Position numbers and translations under genes: made by a program
Notes under the pieces: model-generated
Seen by the model: the letters and a program-made list of their open reading frames with translations, nothing else
What the model was told of the DNA's origin: nothing
Database searches by the model: none
From: an uncultured Lachnospiraceae bacterium
Lineage (GTDB): Bacteria; Bacillota; Clostridia; Lachnospirales; Lachnospiraceae
Assembly (NCBI GenBank): GCA_947385425.1
Contig: CANDKY010000032.1
Span: forward strand, 1-37,809
DNA: 37,809 bases
Reading direction: 5' to 3'
Shown here: piece by piece, positions 1 to 7,576 of the stretch
How positions within the stretch are numbered: position 1 is the stretch's first letter
Layout of the letters: the number at the start of each line of letters is the position of its first letter

Positions 1-83
1 CGGATGAGATATGTGGTCTGCGGCGCTCCGGGAAGCTTAAGTTAATGACATTGGATTTGTATAGTCACAATGCGGCAATATGA
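1..83 (+). other. Possible 3' end of an upstream gene, unidentified
   Basis: The first bases hold two short open frames that enter from the left edge. One ends at TAA 43-45 and one at TGA 81-83. Neither tail (for example ...MTLDLYSHNAAI) is recognisable to me, and neither resembles the C-terminus of RsmG or MnmG, which often precede parA in Firmicutes. It may be the end of a gene or simply non-coding. Confidence 0.2.
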
Positions 84-202
84 TTAGTTGATGTGAAAAG
101 GATTTTTAAATATATTGTATAAAGTATCTATTACACACAAAAGGATATAGGAAAGTATTATTGTATATGTTAATGGCCACCGCAAACTAATACAGTATAA
201 AA

Positions 203-218
203 TGTTTCACGTGAAACA
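203..218. promoter_or_regulatory. parS: parS centromere site (ParB-binding palindrome)
   Basis: TGTTTCACGTGAAACA is a perfect 16-bp match to the bacterial parS consensus. It sits at the centre of a longer perfect 24-bp palindrome spanning 199-222. It lies about 140 bp upstream of parA, where origin-proximal parS sites are typically found. In this family ParB binds the site, loads as a CTP-dependent clamp and spreads, which helps segregate the replication origin. Confidence 0.97.
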
Positions 219-288
219 TTTTCCAATTCAGAGCAAATATTCCTAAACTATATTTACCTATGGCCTTCTTTTTTTACAAAAATAGATA

Positions 289-317
289 TAGATTATACCG
301 GCAGGAAGTGCTATAAT
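289..317 (+). promoter_or_regulatory. Extended -10 promoter for parA-parB
   Basis: A perfect TATAAT at 312-317 is preceded by TG at 309-310, giving an extended -10. A weak -35 (TAGATT, 289-294) lies 17 bp upstream. The expected transcription start is about 35 bp before the parA start codon. No other good promoter is seen between parS and parA. Confidence 0.6.
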
Positions 318-358
318 CTTGTCTAGAGGCTGAATAGTGTAAATGAAAGGTGAATGAA

Positions 359-1117
359 ATGGGAAAAACTATAGCAATAGCAAATCAGAAGGGTGGAGTT
401 GGAAAGACAACAACTGCAATTAATCTGTCCGCCGCTCTTGCGGCAAAGGGAAAAAATGTTTTAGTGATTGATACAGATCCACAGGGCAATACTACCAGTG
501 GTTTTGGAATTGATAAAAATAATTTAGACAATACGGTATATGAATTAATTTTAGGAGAGTGTTCCATACAGGAATGTATTATTAAGAATATAATACAGGG
601 AATATCATTGATTCCATCGAACGTAAACCTTGCAGCTACTGAAATTGAGTTGATAGGAGTGGACAAGAAGGAATATATTCTTAGAAATGAAGTAGATTGG
701 GTGAAAGAGCAATATGATTATATAATAATAGACTGTCCGCCCTCACTTAATATGCTGACGATTAATTCTATGACGACAGCAGATTCTGTATTGGTTCCTA
801 TACAATGTGAGTATTATGCTTTGGAGGGTTTAAGTCAGTTAATACATACGGTAAACCTTGTAAAAGAGAGGTTAAATCCGGACTTGGAAATGGAAGGGAT
901 TGTATTTACAATGTATGATTCCAGAACAAATCTTTCGATGCAGGTAGTAGAAAATGTGAAAAGCCATTTAAATCATAATATATATAAAACAATGATTCCA
1001 AGAAATATACGTTTAGCGGAAGCACCAAGTTATGGAATGCCTATAAATTTATATGATCCAAGATCAGCAGGTGCGGAAGCGTACATGTTGTTAGCGGAGG
1101 AAGTAATCAGTAGATAA
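359..1117 (+). CDS. parA: Chromosome-partitioning ATPase ParA (Soj)
   Basis: Deviant Walker-type ATPase of the ParA/MinD family. It acts in the cytoplasm on the nucleoid with ParB to segregate origins, and in relatives it also modulates replication initiation. The N-terminus carries KGGVGKTTT (the deviant Walker A with its signature lysine), then DTDPQGN, and later the Walker B stretch IIIDCPPSL. The length, 252 residues, is normal for chromosomal Soj. I chose ATG 359 over GTG 350 because AAAGGTG (346-352) is a ribosome binding site 6-8 nt before 359, while 350 lies inside it. The parB gene follows after 19 nt, so the two are probably co-transcribed from the promoter at 289-317. Confidence 0.96.
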   Translation: MGKTIAIANQKGGVGKTTTAINLSAALAAKGKNVLVIDTDPQGNTTSGFGIDKNNLDNTVYELILGECSIQECIIKNIIQGISLIPSNVNLAATEIELIGVDKKEYILRNEVDWVKEQYDYIIIDCPPSLNMLTINSMTTADSVLVPIQCEYYALEGLSQLIHTVNLVKERLNPDLEMEGIVFTMYDSRTNLSMQVVENVKSHLNHNIYKTMIPRNIRLAEAPSYGMPINLYDPRSAGAEAYMLLAEEVISR

Positions 1118-1136
1118 AAAGAGAGGATGTTATAAT

Positions 1137-2036
1137 ATGGCTGTGAGAGGCAAGGGGCTGGGAAGAGGATTAGATACATTGATCCCAAATACGATTGCGG
1201 TAGAAGAAGCAAAGAGTAATTTAAAAAATGAGAATGGTGATCAGGAAAGAGTACCAGAGACAATGGTTAAAATTACGATGGTAGAACCAAACAGGGAACA
1301 GCCAAGAAAAAATTTTGATGAAGATTCTCTGTTGGAACTGGCAGAATCTATTAAACAGTTTGGATTGTTGCAGCCTATTCTTGTACAGGATCGAAAGGAT
1401 TATTTTGAAATAGTAGCGGGGGAAAGGAGATGGCGGGCTGCCAAAATGGCAGGTTTGAAAGAGATTCCTGTCATTATAAAAAATTTAACGGATCAGGAGA
1501 TCGTAGAAATTTCATTGATAGAAAATATTCAAAGGGAAGACTTAAATCCGATTGAAGAAGCTCTTGCATATAAAAGATTGCTTGTCGAATTTAATCTAAA
1601 ACAGGATGAAGTTGCAGAAAAGGTATCAAAGAGCAGGACTGCAGTTACAAACTCTATGAGGTTATTGAAATTATGTGATGAAGTGCAGCAGATGATAATA
1701 GATGATATGATAACCACCGGCCATGCACGTGCTCTTATTTCTATAGAAGATCCGGAACAGCAATACATATTGGCTCAAAAAATTTTTGATGAAAAACTGA
1801 GTGTACGTGAAGCTGAAAAATTGGTGAAAAATTTCAGCACACCATCAAAACCTAAAAAGGTAGTTGAAATCGATAAGTCATTGGAAATTATATATCAGGA
1901 TATGGCTGAAAAATTGAAACAATCACTTGGAACAAAAGTAATGATTTCTTCGAAAGGCGGCGGTAGCGGGAAACTGGAAATAGAGTTTTACAATCATGAT
2001 GATTTGGAAAAAATTACTGAAAAACTTACGCACTAA
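1137..2036 (+). CDS. parB: Chromosome-partitioning protein ParB (Spo0J)
   Basis: CTP-dependent DNA clamp that binds parS (the site at 203-218). Visible parts: a Lys/Arg/Gly-rich N-terminal tail that in relatives stimulates ParA (residues 1-15); the N-terminal nucleotide-binding domain with NREQPRKNF (about 52-60) and the GERRWRA box (95-101); ENIQRED (129-135); a helix-turn-helix around KQDEVAEKVSKSRTAVTN (155-172); and a C-terminal dimerisation region. The 299-residue length is typical. The ribosome binding site GAGAGG (1121-1126) precedes ATG 1137. The gene is directly downstream of parA. Confidence 0.96.
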   Translation: MAVRGKGLGRGLDTLIPNTIAVEEAKSNLKNENGDQERVPETMVKITMVEPNREQPRKNFDEDSLLELAESIKQFGLLQPILVQDRKDYFEIVAGERRWRAAKMAGLKEIPVIIKNLTDQEIVEISLIENIQREDLNPIEEALAYKRLLVEFNLKQDEVAEKVSKSRTAVTNSMRLLKLCDEVQQMIIDDMITTGHARALISIEDPEQQYILAQKIFDEKLSVREAEKLVKNFSTPSKPKKVVEIDKSLEIIYQDMAEKLKQSLGTKVMISSKGGGSGKLEIEFYNHDDLEKITEKLTH

Positions 2037-2065
2037 TCTGAATCGGTATACAATGGGAGGAAAAG

Positions 2066-2596
2066 ATGGATAGTCAAGTATTAAATTACATTGGATTAGG
2101 GAATCTGGATGTTGGATATATATTTATTGGTATGCTTGTTTTCCTATTGATTTTAATGGTATTGGTAATAATACAAATAGTAAATACTTCGAAATTGAAG
2201 AAAAAGTACTCCAAATTTATGCAGGGAAAAGATGCAAAAAGCCTCGAGATGGATATAATTGGTTTATATGAGGATAATAAATTCATAAAGATAGATATAG
2301 AAAAAAATAAGAAAGATATTGAAGAACTCTATAAAAAAATGGAATCTGCATTCCAAAAAATTGGTTTAGTAAAATATAACGCATTCAGAGAAATGGGAGG
2401 GGAATTAAGTTTCAGTATGGTCCTTCTGGATGAAAAGGATAATGGATTTATCCTTAATTCCGTTCATAGTACAGAGGGGTGTTATTCCTATACGAAAGAA
2501 GTAAAAAACGGAAAGTGTAATATAACTCTTGGGGAAGAAGAAAAACAGGCTCTTGATATGGCTATGGGTTTATCAATAAATAAGGAAGAAACTTGA
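2066..2596 (+). CDS. DUF4446 family membrane protein
   Basis: Protein of 176 residues with one N-terminal transmembrane segment (about 17-38, rich in Ile/Leu/Val). A charged, probably coiled-coil stretch follows (about 45-100, many Lys/Glu), then a small C-terminal domain with GGELSFSMVLLDEKDNGF and SVHSTEGCYSYTKEV motifs. I recognise this pattern as DUF4446, which in Clostridia commonly sits directly after parB. Its function is not known to me. The gene starts 29 nt after the parB stop with GGGAGG (2054-2059) upstream, so it is likely part of the par operon. A role at the membrane in chromosome or division biology is only an inference from position. Confidence 0.8.
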   Translation: MDSQVLNYIGLGNLDVGYIFIGMLVFLLILMVLVIIQIVNTSKLKKKYSKFMQGKDAKSLEMDIIGLYEDNKFIKIDIEKNKKDIEELYKKMESAFQKIGLVKYNAFREMGGELSFSMVLLDEKDNGFILNSVHSTEGCYSYTKEVKNGKCNITLGEEEKQALDMAMGLSINKEET

Positions 2597-2704
2597 TTAT
2601 CCATGGGCTATTAATGAATAAAAAAGGAATGACGTTTATTTTGTTTAAAGCTGAAACGAATATTTAAATTAGTACAAATACTCAAATAGAAAAAGGAGAT
2701 TATT

Positions 2705-3985
2705 ATGATTGATATCAAATTTTTAAGGGAAAATCCGGATGCTGTAAAAGAAAATATGAAAAAGAAATTTCAGGATGGAAAATTAAGTTTAGTGGATGAA
2801 GTCATCGGATTGGATGCGGAAAGCAGAAAGGCAAAGCAGGAGGCAGATGATCTCCGTGCAAACAGAAATAAAATATCAAAGCAGATAGGTGCATTAATGG
2901 CGCAGGGCAAGAAGGAAGAAGCAGAAGAGAAGAAAGCAGAAGTTGCTGCGCAGGCGAAGCGTCTGGAAGAATTGGAAGAAAAGGAAAAAGAACTGGAAGC
3001 AGAGATTACGAAAATTATGATGGTAATCCCTAATATTATAGATCCAAGTGTACCGATTGGGAAGGACGATACAGAAAATGTAGAGATAAAAAAATACGGG
3101 GAACCCAAAATACCGGATTATGATATACCGTATCATACCGACATTATGGAAAATTTAAATGGAATAGATCTGGACAGTGCGAGAAAAGTAGCGGGTAATG
3201 GTTTTTACTATCTGATGGGGGATATAGCCAGGCTGCATTCGGCAGTAATTGCTTATGCAAGGGATTTCATGATCAACAGAGGTTTCACGTATTGTATCCC
3301 TCCTTTTATGATAAGAGGAAATGTAGTAGATGGTGTTATGAGCTTTGCAGAGATGGATGCAATGATGTATAAGATTGAGGGGGAAGATCTTTATTTAATA
3401 GGAACATCGGAACATTCTATGATAGGCAAATTTATTAATACCATTATACAGGAAGAGGAACTGCCTAAAACCCTGACAAGTTATTCTCCGTGCTTCAGGA
3501 AAGAGAAGGGCGCTCATGGATTGGAAGAGCGTGGAATATACCGCATCCATCAGTTTGAAAAGCAGGAAATGATTGTGGTATGCAAGCCGGAAGAATCCCC
3601 GGTATGGTTTGACAGGTTATGGCAGAATACTGTAGATTTATTCCGCTCTATGGATATTCCGGTCAGGACGATTGAATGTTGTTCCGGAGATTTAGCAGAT
3701 TTAAAAGTAAAATCTTATGATGTGGAAGCATGGTCTCCCAGGCAGAAAAAGTATTTTGAAGTGGGAAGCTGTTCTAATCTCGGGGATGCACAGGCGAGAA
3801 GGTTGAAAATCAGAGTGAATGGAGAAAAGGGTAAATATTTCGCACATACTTTGAATAATACGGTGGTTGCTCCGCCCAGGATGCTGATTGCATTTTTGGA
3901 AAATAATCTTCAGGAAGATGGTTCTGTCAGGATTCCGGAAGTGCTCCAGCCGTATATGGGTGGCCAGAAAGTGATAGAGAAGTAA
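2705..3985 (+). CDS. serS: Seryl-tRNA synthetase
   Basis: Class II aminoacyl-tRNA synthetase that charges tRNA-Ser (and the selenocysteine tRNA where present) with serine. The N-terminal part to about residue 105 is a long Lys/Glu/Ala-rich antiparallel coiled coil, the tRNA-binding arm. The catalytic core shows GTSEHSM (233-239), motif 2 with CFRKEKGAHGLEERGIYRIHQF (split around 263-284), GSCSNLGDAQARR (354-366) and motif 3 NTVVAPPRMLIA (385-396). Length 426 is normal. Ribosome binding site AAAGGAG lies just before ATG 2705. The 108-nt upstream gap is too short for a T-box leader and I see no such element. The neighbours are par/DUF4446 and DUF3881. Confidence 0.96.
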   Translation: MIDIKFLRENPDAVKENMKKKFQDGKLSLVDEVIGLDAESRKAKQEADDLRANRNKISKQIGALMAQGKKEEAEEKKAEVAAQAKRLEELEEKEKELEAEITKIMMVIPNIIDPSVPIGKDDTENVEIKKYGEPKIPDYDIPYHTDIMENLNGIDLDSARKVAGNGFYYLMGDIARLHSAVIAYARDFMINRGFTYCIPPFMIRGNVVDGVMSFAEMDAMMYKIEGEDLYLIGTSEHSMIGKFINTIIQEEELPKTLTSYSPCFRKEKGAHGLEERGIYRIHQFEKQEMIVVCKPEESPVWFDRLWQNTVDLFRSMDIPVRTIECCSGDLADLKVKSYDVEAWSPRQKKYFEVGSCSNLGDAQARRLKIRVNGEKGKYFAHTLNNTVVAPPRMLIAFLENNLQEDGSVRIPEVLQPYMGGQKVIEK

Positions 3986-4030
3986 ACATATTGGTAGGAT
4001 TTATTAACAACAAGGAAAGAGGTGAAGTCT

Positions 4031-4918
4031 TTGCATAAATATATGAGGGCGATTGGTTTTAGTGAAATAAAGGACAGAAAAGAATTACAGAAACTTATTA
4101 CAGATGTGATTTTAGAAGCTGATGAGCATAATTATACGTCTAACGGTGATTATGGTATATTGGCTGAATTTTGCAAAGATTTTGCTGAGAATATTGGAAT
4201 AGCGGTATGCGGTGAATTTGATTCGGATGATAAATTTACTTATGATTATTATTATCCATATATGAGAGGGACAGGAATCAGTTCAGAGGAGGATGTTTCT
4301 GTAGAACGGCATGCGGGAACAGAATCTTATGCAGGAGTTTGTGACGATATCAAAGTAGGTGTATCTCTTATTTTCTATTTGCAAAATAGGATCCCTTATG
4401 TAAAAGTACAAAACAGCAATCATCTTCCTGTACGTGGTACAACCCTTACTTTGTCAGGGCTTTCCCTTCAGGGTAAGATCATGATGCCGATTATAAAAAA
4501 TGAAAAGGATAAAAAAATTGTCCAACAGGCATCAAACAACAGGATATCGCTGATTGAGGCTGCACGTAAAGGCGATGAAGATGCAATAGAAAGCCTGACT
4601 TTGGAAGATATGGATACCTATACGATTATTTCAAGAAAAATCCATAAGGAAGATGTATTCAGTCTGGTGGATACTTACTTTATGCCTTATGGTGTTGAAT
4701 GTGACCAGTACTCTATTTTAGGTGAAATATTAGATTGTAATAAAGTAACTAACCGGCTGACGAAAGAAGAAATATATCAAATGACGATTGATTGTAACGA
4801 CTTGGTATTTGATATGTGTATTAATGCGAAAGATGTGTATGGGGAGCCGCAAATAGGACGCAGGTTTAAAGGCTCTATTTGGATGCAGGGATATATTAAT
4901 TTTCCGGAAGGGATATAA
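4031..4918 (+). CDS. DUF3881 family protein
   Basis: Soluble protein of about 295 residues with no signal peptide or membrane segment. The start HKYMRAIGFSEI, the internal DYYYPYMRG motif (about 75-85) and the VGVSLIFYLQNRIPYVKVQN block match what I know as DUF3881, a Lachnospiraceae-centred family of unknown function. I chose TTG 4031 over GTG 4022. The purine-rich AGAGGTG (4018-4024) gives correct spacing for 4031 but overlaps 4022, and relatives begin near the HKxxRAIGFS motif. It follows serS by about 45 nt and may be co-transcribed with it. Nothing in the sequence indicates an enzymatic activity. Confidence 0.75.
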   Translation: MHKYMRAIGFSEIKDRKELQKLITDVILEADEHNYTSNGDYGILAEFCKDFAENIGIAVCGEFDSDDKFTYDYYYPYMRGTGISSEEDVSVERHAGTESYAGVCDDIKVGVSLIFYLQNRIPYVKVQNSNHLPVRGTTLTLSGLSLQGKIMMPIIKNEKDKKIVQQASNNRISLIEAARKGDEDAIESLTLEDMDTYTIISRKIHKEDVFSLVDTYFMPYGVECDQYSILGEILDCNKVTNRLTKEEIYQMTIDCNDLVFDMCINAKDVYGEPQIGRRFKGSIWMQGYINFPEGI

Positions 4919-5029
4919 ATTCCGCAGAACAAAAAAGCCCTGTATCCATATATACTGAAAGGATGCCGGAATTTTCCGTAAATATCTTCAATGGGATGAG
5001 GGAGAGTTTATTTTACTGTTTTCTGTAAA

Positions 5030-5230
5030 TTATGCAGATAGTCTCTGGGAAATACCGTCTTTGTCCATGGCAGTTTTTTTCACAATGGGCAGAAGACGGT
5101 TGTTTTTTGCTTGGTTTATGGAACTGTCCGCAGAAGTATTGCTGTCATGCCTGCTTATGAAAGGCAGGTACTCCAATGCTGCATCTTCATTGGATGAAAG
5201 TTCCTGTTTCTGTAGAGTGGTGATCTGCTT
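5030..5230 (-). pseudogene. Possible gene remnant, start-less open frame
   Basis: A minus-strand frame of 66 codons, between an in-frame TAA (5231-5233) and the terminal TAA (5030-5032). It reads like protein (KQITTLQKQELSSNEDAALEY..., ending ...DKDGISQRLSA) but has no ATG or ribosome binding site near its upstream end. I do not recognise the family. It may be the tail of a decayed gene or chance, and is reported only because its composition looks protein-like. Confidence 0.2.
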
Positions 5231-5439
5231 TTAGATATTACACATGTAAGAACTAATTCCATAGTTTATTCCGATCTGTATATTTTGTGTGTTTTGTATA
5301 TTTACACTGATAATTTCCATTTTCTTATGCTCTGATTAGTGATTAGAGCGTGTCTTAAAATTGCTTTCTGCGACAGATTGAGCGAATAAAAAGTTTCTGA
5401 TTCGAATATGTAATCGCAAATAGCGAAAATACAAGTAAA

Positions 5440-5455
5440 GTTACAAATTGGTAAC
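5440..5455. promoter_or_regulatory. Candidate operator, inverted repeat GTTAC-N6-GTAAC
   Basis: A 5-bp inverted repeat with a 6-bp spacer lies upstream of the candidate promoter at 5478-5505. A second small dyad, AAGT-N4-ACTT, lies at about 5468-5479. Sites of this general shape are bound by dimeric winged-helix repressors such as HxlR/MarR types. No such regulator gene is in the window, so the assignment is tentative. Confidence 0.3.
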
Positions 5456-5477
5456 TGGGTAATAAAAAAGTGCGTAC

Positions 5478-5505
5478 TTGTGGAGAGTGAAAAAATCGGT
5501 AGAAT
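5478..5505 (+). promoter_or_regulatory. Candidate promoter for the flavin/ferredoxin gene
   Basis: TTGTGG (5478-5483) and TAGAAT (5500-5505) are separated by 16 bp. The 5' leader to ATG 5655 would be about 140 nt. It contains a strong ribosome binding site with a six-codon open frame (5561-5581). Match to consensus is moderate. Confidence 0.4.
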
Positions 5506-5654
5506 AGTAGATACAAAGCAAAAGCATTCGCTGGATAAAAATCAAAGGGAGGCAACGGCAATGAGTTGCAAAAGCAGCTAACGAAGATTTTTATGGGCTG
5601 ATACGCAGTGACGGGCGGATGGGAACAGTGAGTTATTCAGAAAGGATGGTGTAT

Positions 5655-6275
5655 ATGGACGCAAAAACCTGTATTGAAAAATTAAAGCTTGTCGGTGTTT
5701 TGTCCTTCGCAACAGTTGACAGTGAGGGGAATCCGCAAATTCGCTGTATCAGTGCAATTCATTTTGACAGTGACAGTTTCTATTTTTTTACGGCGCGAGG
5801 AAAAAACTTTTGCAGAGAGCTTCTTGAGAACGGAAAAGTGCAGATACTTGCTTATACCCGTTTCAAAGAAATGATACGGCTGTCTGCTAAGGCTGTGCCT
5901 GTCCCCGAACCGGAACAGGAGGTAAAAATCAACACGATTTTTGAAGAGCAGCCTTATCTTTCAAATGTTTATCCCGGCGATACACGGAAAATAGGGATTG
6001 TTTTCGAGATAAGAAACGCAGAGATAGAGTATTTCAATCTTGGTGTAAAGCCTATTTTCCGGGAAAGCTATATGATTGGTGAAGGAACGCTTTCCGAAAA
6101 GGGATATGTTATTACCGGCAACTGTATTGGCTGTGGCAAATGCCAGCGTGGCTGTCCGCAGCAATGCATTACGCAGGGGAAACCTTACTTTATCCAGCAG
6201 GAACATTGCCTGCACTGCGGAAACTGTTATGAAAACTGCCCTGTAAAGGCGGTTCGGAAACGGGACAGCAAATGA
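5655..6275 (+). CDS. Pyridoxamine-oxidase-fold protein fused to a two-cluster ferredoxin
   Basis: Predicted cytoplasmic redox protein of 206 residues. Residues 1-125 have the split-barrel flavin-binding fold of the pyridoxamine 5'-phosphate oxidase-like family (GVLSFATVDSEGNPQIR, 14-30; FYFFTARGKN, 42-51). The C-terminus holds two CxxCxxCxxxCP clusters (157-168 and 185-195), the classic 2[4Fe-4S] ferredoxin pattern. Together these suggest electron transfer between a flavin and iron-sulfur clusters; the substrate is unknown. I chose ATG 5655 because AAAGG (5641-5645) is well spaced for it, whereas the in-frame ATGs at 5619 and 5646 are not. The class M sirtuin gene lies 75 nt downstream on the same strand, suggesting a shared transcript. 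Confidence 0.85.
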   Translation: MDAKTCIEKLKLVGVLSFATVDSEGNPQIRCISAIHFDSDSFYFFTARGKNFCRELLENGKVQILAYTRFKEMIRLSAKAVPVPEPEQEVKINTIFEEQPYLSNVYPGDTRKIGIVFEIRNAEIEYFNLGVKPIFRESYMIGEGTLSEKGYVITGNCIGCGKCQRGCPQQCITQGKPYFIQQEHCLHCGNCYENCPVKAVRKRDSK

Positions 6276-6406
6276 AGCAAAAAGGGTATATTGACAAGGC
6301 AATAAGAAGATATAGAAGGCAGATAAAAAGTGAAATCGAGGTGAAATTCAATGTTTTCAGGAATGTCGGTTACGAAATCCACAAAAAGCAGCTCCGGCCT
6401 AATTAA
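6272..6406 (+). CDS. Possible 44-residue basic small protein bridging the two genes
   Basis: An open frame begins at ATG 6272, overlapping the stop codon of the flavin/ferredoxin gene as ATGA (TGA 6273-6275), and ends at TAA 6404-6406 inside the sirtuin gene. The product is basic and probably helical (MKQKGYIDKAIRRYRRQIKS...). The overlap suggests translational coupling. However, there is no clear separate ribosome binding site, and it overlaps the sirtuin start by 56 bp in another frame. It could be a real small protein, a decayed fragment, or chance. Confidence 0.25.
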   Translation: MKQKGYIDKAIRRYRRQIKSEIEVKFNVFRNVGYEIHKKQLRPN

Positions 6407-7277
6407 CCGTCTGAAAGGAGCGATCCAATCCGCAGACTCCATTGTAATCGGCGCAGGCGCGGGCCTTTCCACTTCCGCGGGTTTTGTTTATACAGGAGAA
6501 CGCTTTGACAGGTACTTCCATGACTTTGCCGAAAAGTATCATTTCAAGGATATGTATTCCGGTGGTTTCCACCCGTATGATACGCTGGAAGAGCATTGGG
6601 CTTACTGGAGCCGGTATATTTATATTAACCGGTATATAGATGCACCAAAACCAGTCTACCATAAATTGTACGGCCTGATGAAAGACAAAGATTATTTCGT
6701 GTTGACAACGAATGTGGATCATTGTTTCCAAAAAGGCGGATTTGATAAAAACCGGCTTTTCTATACCCAGGGGGATTATGGTTTGTTTCAGTGCAGCAGG
6801 CCCTGTCATCAGGATACTTATGATAATGAGATTATTATTCGGAAAATGGTTGAAGCGCAGGGCTATGTTATTGACACGGATGGTACGTTACTTCTGCCCA
6901 AAGGCGTATCACCTGAAAGGAGGGTTCCGTCAGACCTTGTTCCGTATTGTCCGAAGTGTGGGGAACCCATGAGCATGAACCTCCGGGCAGACCATACCTT
7001 TGTGGAGGATGAAGGATGGCATATGGCTTCGGAGCGGTATGCAGAATTTCTCCGCAGATATCAGAATAAGAAAGTGGTGTTTTTAGAGGCGGCAGTCGGA
7101 TTCAATACGCCGGCAATAATAAAATACAGCTTTTGGCGTATGGCGCGCGAATGGAAAGATTCCGTTTATGTCTGCCTGAACTATGGAGAGGCATATGTGC
7201 CTGACGAAATAAAAAACAAATCTATTTGTATCAATGGGGACATTGGAGAGATATTGTCTCAACTTACAGGGCTGTAA
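6351..7277 (+). CDS. Class M (SirTM-like) sirtuin, probable protein ADP-ribosyltransferase
   Basis: Sir2-fold NAD-dependent enzyme of 308 residues. The NAD-binding glycine motif is GAGAGLSTSAGF (34-45), followed by YTGERF instead of the PDFR of ordinary sirtuins. TTNVD (119-123) corresponds to the TQNxD motif. Where classical sirtuins have the catalytic histidine (HG), this protein has QGDYG (140-144). Four cysteines (148, 152, 200, 203) form a probable zinc site. These substitutions define the SirTM branch, whose characterised members ADP-ribosylate a lipoylated GcvH-like protein rather than deacetylate. That partner, the lipoate ligase and the macrodomain hydrolase are not in this window. 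Ribosome binding site GAGGTGA (6338-6344) sits 6 nt before ATG. The flavin/ferredoxin gene is upstream. Confidence 0.85.
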   Translation: MFSGMSVTKSTKSSSGLINRLKGAIQSADSIVIGAGAGLSTSAGFVYTGERFDRYFHDFAEKYHFKDMYSGGFHPYDTLEEHWAYWSRYIYINRYIDAPKPVYHKLYGLMKDKDYFVLTTNVDHCFQKGGFDKNRLFYTQGDYGLFQCSRPCHQDTYDNEIIIRKMVEAQGYVIDTDGTLLLPKGVSPERRVPSDLVPYCPKCGEPMSMNLRADHTFVEDEGWHMASERYAEFLRRYQNKKVVFLEAAVGFNTPAIIKYSFWRMAREWKDSVYVCLNYGEAYVPDEIKNKSICINGDIGEILSQLTGL

Positions 7278-7576
7278 TTTTATGAAAATATGATTAAGAT
7301 AATGGGTAATATGAACATGTTGAGGGAAGTTTAACAGGGAAGATATATCGGCTATATGAGTACCAAAAAGGATGAGGCTCTAAAAACAAGAGGAAAAAAA
7401 CTTGACAATACTTCTCTAAAAGCAAGAAGCGGTAGTCTGTGAAAATAGGAGTTAAGAAAATCTTAAGCTTTTGCCGGGAATGCAAGGGTAGTAAATTTTG
7501 TCGGATTATGGTACTCTTGAAAAGCAGTATGGATAGAGGCTGATTTAAAGGATTGTTTAAAGGAGATGGTACTTGG

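Larger units (their letters stand above)
4919..5654. other. Gene-poor interval, possibly degenerate DNA
   Basis: About 735 bp between the DUF3881 gene and the flavin/ferredoxin gene without a convincing intact gene. It contains a start-less minus-strand open frame (5030-5230), a possible operator (5440-5455), a possible promoter (5478-5505) and a six-codon open frame with a good ribosome binding site (ATG 5561). No terminal inverted repeats or transposase remnants were seen. I see no clear terminator for the DUF3881 transcript. Confidence 0.5.

Noticed and set aside
2597-2704. T-box or other leader before serS
   Set aside because: The gap is only 108 nt, lacks T-box landmarks and shows no terminator stem.
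7356-7442. 28-codon Lys-rich frame upstream of the VanW gene
   Set aside because: No ribosome binding site, and too short to support from composition alone.
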